Assembly: GCA_945860135.1 (NCBI GenBank)
Contig: CAMAPK010000020.1
Coordinates: forward strand, 1 to 35,759
Reading direction: 5' to 3'
DNA from: Nitrosovibrio sp. Nv4
GTDB taxonomy: Bacteria; Pseudomonadota; Gammaproteobacteria; Burkholderiales; Nitrosomonadaceae
Length of the DNA stretch: 35,759 nucleotides
Notes under the pieces: model-generated
What the model was told of the DNA's origin: nothing
Database searches by the model: none
Seen by the model: only the letters and a program-made list of their open reading frames with translations
Shown: positions 32,693-35,759 of the stretch, in pieces
Numbering within the stretch: the first letter of the stretch is position 1
How the letters are laid out: each line of letters opens with the position of its first letter
Made by a program: the position numbers and the translations under genes

Positions 32693-34588
32693 TCATTTGT
32701 CTCCATCCAATTTGCTCGGCACATATTCCGGCACCCACTTGGCCAACCCCTGCTTGACCTCCACATCACTTAACACTGGGTGCCCGTCCAGCCACAGCAT
32801 CAACTCTGCCAGCCACTGGGCATCAACCGCACGGGCCTGGGCGATGCGCAGCTTGGCGTGGGGAGTAGGCAGGGTGTTCTCGTCATCCGCCAGCAGTTCC
32901 TCGTAGAGCTTTTCCCCCGGCCGCAAACCGCTGTAGACAATCTTGATGTCTTCTTCGCTCAAGCCGGACAGGCGGATCAGGCCTCTTGCCAGGTCGGCAA
33001 TCTTGACCGGCTCACCCATATCCAGCACAAAAATCTCCCCGCCATCATTTTTCCCGCCCATCAACCCCGCCTGCAGCACCAGTTGCGCAGCTTCAGGAAT
33101 GGACATGAAATAGCGCGTGATTTCCGGGTGGGTGACAGTGATCGGCCCGCCATTGGCAATCTGCTCGCGGAATTTCGGAATCACGCTGCCCGTGCTGCCC
33201 AGAACATTACCGAAACGTACCATCACGAAGCGTGTCTCTGGTTCCTTGTCGCCGGGATCATCTTTTCTCGAGGAAGAAACGGATTGCTGCTGTGCCTGAC
33301 ATACCATTTCCGCCAGGCGTTTGCTGGCACCCATGACATTGGTGGGGTTGACCGCTTTGTCGGTCGAGATCAGCACGAATTTCTCCACTCCGTACTCAAC
33401 CGCAGTCTGCGCCAGAACATGGGTACCCATGACGTTGTTCTGCACCGCCTGCCAGGCATTTTCCTGCTCCATCAGTGGCACATGCTTGTAAGCGGCGGCA
33501 TGGAACACCACGGCCGGCTGGAATTGCGTGAACACCTGCCTCAGCCGGGCAGGGTGCTTGACATCGCCGATCACGAACGCCATCGGCATGTCCGGAAAAC
33601 TGGCGCCGAATTCCTGCTCCATGTTGTAGAGCGCAAGCTCGTTCAACTCGAACAGCACCAGCCGAGCCGGTTCGAATCTGGCGATTTGCCGGCATAGCTC
33701 CGAGCCGATCGAACCACCCGCCCCAGTAACCAGCACGGTTTTCCCTGTCAGCAGGCCGTGCAGGCCTGCATTGTCCAGCGTCACCGGGTCGCGCCCGAGC
33801 AAGTCATCCAGTTCGACATTGCGGATTTGCGAGACAGTGACCTTGCCGCTGATCAAGTCATCATAGGAGGGCACAGTCAGTGCTTTAACTGCTGCGGCAG
33901 CACATATCTCCAGCGCCCGGCGGCGGTCACCGTGGGTGGCAGACGGCATGGCGATGATGGCATGGGTGACATCCAGTTTCTCCGCGATAGCGGGCAACTG
34001 GTCGATTCGCCCCAGCACCTCAAAGCCATGCAGTATCATGCGGTGCCGCTGCGGGTCGTCATCGAGCAATCCCACCACCTGCCATTCCTTGCTGCGGGCC
34101 AGCTCTTTCACCAGACCGACTGCAGTATCGCCCGCACCCAGCACTAGCACCGGATTGCCCTGCGGGTCCTTGAGTCGGAAGAGATGGCCTTCTTTCCACA
34201 GCCGGTAGGTAAGACGGCTGCCACCCATGATGAGCAAAAGCAGGATCGGATCCAGCAACAGCACCGAACGCGGCACCCCGGCGAGTAATTGTAGGAGGAC
34301 TAATCCCAACGGCACCGCCGCTGCACCCATCATGATCGCCAGCAGAATACGCCGCAAGTCGGGCAGGCTCGCATAGCGCCAGACGCCGCGATACAGGCCG
34401 AACAATTGAAATGCTGCGGCCTGAAGCGGGACCACCCAGGGCAGGGTTGCTTTCAGCGATGCCAGGTGTTCGGGAGGGATGTCGAAATTGAAGCGGAATA
34501 AATAAGCCAGACACCACGCGGCGATGATTGCGGCGAGGTCGTGAAGAATTGCGATCAGTCTGCGCAAGTTCGGGTTACGTCGAGGCAT
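32693..34588 (-). CDS. Membrane nucleotide-sugar 4,6-dehydratase, PglF/WbpM-like
   Basis: A 631-residue protein. Four N-terminal membrane helices (~10-125) lead to a first Rossmann fold (NPVLVLGAGDTAVGLVKEL), then an SDR dehydratase domain (KTVLVTGAGGSIGSELCRQI, GDVKHPARL, FHAAAYKHVPLME). The catalytic region is STDKAVNPTNVMGASKR, with Met in place of the usual Tyr, as in PglF/WbpM. The family converts UDP-GlcNAc-type sugars for O-antigen, capsule or glycan synthesis. ATG at 34588 is preferred; it overlaps the upstream transferase gene by 14 bp. Confidence 0.92.
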   Translation of the reverse strand: MPRRNPNLRRLIAILHDLAAIIAAWCLAYLFRFNFDIPPEHLASLKATLPWVVPLQAAAFQLFGLYRGVWRYASLPDLRRILLAIMMGAAAVPLGLVLLQLLAGVPRSVLLLDPILLLLIMGGSRLTYRLWKEGHLFRLKDPQGNPVLVLGAGDTAVGLVKELARSKEWQVVGLLDDDPQRHRMILHGFEVLGRIDQLPAIAEKLDVTHAIIAMPSATHGDRRRALEICAAAAVKALTVPSYDDLISGKVTVSQIRNVELDDLLGRDPVTLDNAGLHGLLTGKTVLVTGAGGSIGSELCRQIARFEPARLVLFELNELALYNMEQEFGASFPDMPMAFVIGDVKHPARLRQVFTQFQPAVVFHAAAYKHVPLMEQENAWQAVQNNVMGTHVLAQTAVEYGVEKFVLISTDKAVNPTNVMGASKRLAEMVCQAQQQSVSSSRKDDPGDKEPETRFVMVRFGNVLGSTGSVIPKFREQIANGGPITVTHPEITRYFMSIPEAAQLVLQAGLMGGKNDGGEIFVLDMGEPVKIADLARGLIRLSGLSEEDIKIVYSGLRPGEKLYEELLADDENTLPTPHAKLRIAQARAVDAQWLAELMLWLDGHPVLSDVEVKQGLAKWVPEYVPSKLDGDK

Positions 34589-35582
34589 CCTGTCGGTCGC
34601 CGCAGCGGCGCTCCCAATAACGGTCAAAAACAAACATCATCACCAGATAAACTCCGCTCCATGCCACACCGGTTCCCAACTGAGTCATGGTATCTTGCTT
34701 CGCCGCCCATATCGCACTGGCACTCGCAGCCAGCATCAGTACATAACCGAGCAATGCCGTGTTGCGATGGCCGAAACCGCTCTGCACCAAGCGCTGGTAA
34801 TAATGCTCGCGGTGCGCCTGCCAGATTTTCTCACCGCGCACCCCGCGTTTTGCAAGCGTAGCCGTGGCGTCGGCAATGAACGGGGAGAACACCAGCAGCG
34901 GCAGCCACAATGGCCACAAGCCGTTGATCCAGCCGATCACGCCGAACACCGCCGCCAGGAACCCCAGCGGAATCGAGCCGGTGTCACCCATGAAAATGCG
35001 TGCCGGATGAAAATTGAACAACAGAAAAGCTGCGGCAGCGGCAGCGATACAGAAGTTTAGCATGGCAAACGCCTCATCCCCAGCGAGCCATGCAGCCAGA
35101 CCGTAGCAACTGAAGCCGATCAACGTCATGCCTCCCGCCAATCCATCTGAGCCATCCATGAAATTATAAAGGTTAGTCGCCCAGGCGATGGCAAATGCAA
35201 TCACGATTACCAGCATCCAGCCATGTGTCCCGGATAGGAGTGTGGCAGAGAGCCAGACTGCAGTCGCGCCATGTGTCAACAGCCGCTGCCAGACCGACAG
35301 CGTAAAGATATCGTCGGCGAGGGACACTGCCACCAGCAGACCGACGCCCAGCCACACCGGCAAAGGCAGCACAGCAGGAAGCAGTGCCCACGAAGCCAGT
35401 ACCCCCAGCATCAAACCGACACCGCCGGTGCGGGGGACAGGCTCGGTATGGAGGGAACGGGAATTGGGGTGATCCAGTATCTTGAGAGTGTTACCCTTGA
35501 TCAGCCACCAGATCAAGGCGAGCGTCACCGCAAACGAGAACAGCGGTGCAGTGACGAGCTGAAAAGAAAGGCTGGTAAGCAT
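34575..35582 (-). CDS. Undecaprenyl-phosphate glycosyl-1-phosphate transferase, WecA/WbpL-like
   Basis: A 335-residue integral membrane enzyme with about ten helices. Motifs are SLADDIFTLS (Mg-binding DD), YNFMDGSDGLAGG, IFMGDTGSIPLGF and HREHYYQRLVQSGFGH. It transfers a sugar phosphate to undecaprenyl phosphate, starting glycan assembly, and pairs naturally with the dehydratase after it. A TATAAT (35591-35596, minus strand) lies only 8 nt before the ATG, and no Shine-Dalgarno is evident. Confidence 0.93.
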   Translation of the reverse strand: MLTSLSFQLVTAPLFSFAVTLALIWWLIKGNTLKILDHPNSRSLHTEPVPRTGGVGLMLGVLASWALLPAVLPLPVWLGVGLLVAVSLADDIFTLSVWQRLLTHGATAVWLSATLLSGTHGWMLVIVIAFAIAWATNLYNFMDGSDGLAGGMTLIGFSCYGLAAWLAGDEAFAMLNFCIAAAAAAFLLFNFHPARIFMGDTGSIPLGFLAAVFGVIGWINGLWPLWLPLLVFSPFIADATATLAKRGVRGEKIWQAHREHYYQRLVQSGFGHRNTALLGYVLMLAASASAIWAAKQDTMTQLGTGVAWSGVYLVMMFVFDRYWERRCGDRQDAST

Positions 35583-35657
35583 GATGCGGGATTATACCCG
35601 CCGGCCACCTTCGTAGATACTCTGTTCGCCGTCAACACTATTTTCTGATTTTCTGCA

Positions 35658-35759
35658 TCATGCGGGAAGCGCATAAAATCGTGAATTATCGAACGGCTGG
35701 TTGTGGGCGAACATGCCATGAATCGCATGCAGCAATTTACGCATGACGGCGCACACCCC
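35658..35759 (-). CDS. IS110-type transposase, C-terminal end only
   Basis: The last 33 codons of a gene entering from the right edge: VMRKLLHAIHGMFAHNQPFD, then SRFYALPA and stop. This matches the conserved C-terminus of IS110-family transposases. The rest is outside the window, so completeness cannot be judged. Confidence 0.7.
   Translation of the reverse strand, partial: GVCAVMRKLLHAIHGMFAHNQPFDNSRFYALPA

Noticed and set aside
32780-33697. 305-codon plus-strand frame
   Set aside because: Antisense to the well-supported PglF/WbpM-like dehydratase; Gln/His/Arg-rich and without any family pattern.
35591-35637. Full promoter for the glycosyl-phosphate transferase using TTGACG near 35632
   Set aside because: The spacing to TATAAT is about 33 bp, too long for one sigma-70 promoter; only the -10 is credible.

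Overview
The window looks like a chromosomal segment of a betaproteobacterium, probably of the Nitrosomonadales type (Gallionellaceae-like or a relative). This rests on gene content and protein style: a Fur-controlled hemP-bfd-bfr iron cluster, an AspRS with non-discriminating-type residues, a 6S RNA gene beside zapA, a ClsB/EEP pair, and many small toxin-antitoxin (TA) modules and dispersed palindromes. The exact genus cannot be fixed from this sequence alone.

Layout. 0.1-2 kb: a YajR-like MFS transporter followed directly by ssb and a terminator. 2-7.7 kb: an iron/copper block on the minus strand, made of a multicopper oxidase, an STN-containing siderophore receptor, a DUF2325 protein, bacterioferritin, its [2Fe-2S] ferredoxin Bfd, and HemP behind a clear Fur box. 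7.8-18.2 kb: plus-strand housekeeping genes: arfB, an FmdB zinc ribbon, DUF502, aspS, nudB, nadA, an EEP phosphodiesterase with clsB, Sua5-type tRNA threonylcarbamoyladenosine synthase, a CbbY-like HAD phosphatase, purE and purC. 18.2-22 kb: a BIME-like palindromic repeat, then three TA modules (AbrB-PIN, RHH-YafQ, BrnT-HTH) interleaved with a TSUP permease and an EVE protein. 22.1-25.2 kb: 6S RNA, zapA, a ZapB-like coiled-coil gene, then a cobalamin riboswitch controlling a BtuB-like receptor. 25.3-32.7 kb: a degenerate MsbA-like ABC protein whose 3' end is made of repeat DNA, an AAA/DUF4143 ATPase, RelBE, an MNT-HEPN pair, a YjjJ-like HipA kinase, a 238-bp MITE and an orphan HigA-like regulator. 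32.7-35.8 kb: surface polysaccharide genes (PglF/WbpM-like dehydratase and WecA/WbpL-like glycosyl-phosphate transferase), with the tail of an IS110-type transposase at the edge.

How the parts fit. The iron block combines outer-membrane ferric-siderophore import, a periplasmic copper oxidase that may be a ferroxidase, and iron storage and release through Bfr/Bfd. The riboswitch adds cobamide-responsive uptake. The accessory half of the window is rich in TA modules and repeats: seven or more copies of a 20-bp palindrome with compensatory stem changes, a second palindrome family (one copy inside the riboswitch), heptamer tandem repeats in two 5' leaders, and a MITE placed exactly at the hipA stop codon.

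I see no complete insertion sequence, CRISPR array, rRNA or tRNA gene. I found no cluster that I can call a wholly new system. The most unusual items are the catalytically stripped MsbA-like protein fused to repeat DNA, the repeat-expanded cobalamin riboswitch, and the receptor-plus-multicopper-oxidase operon.
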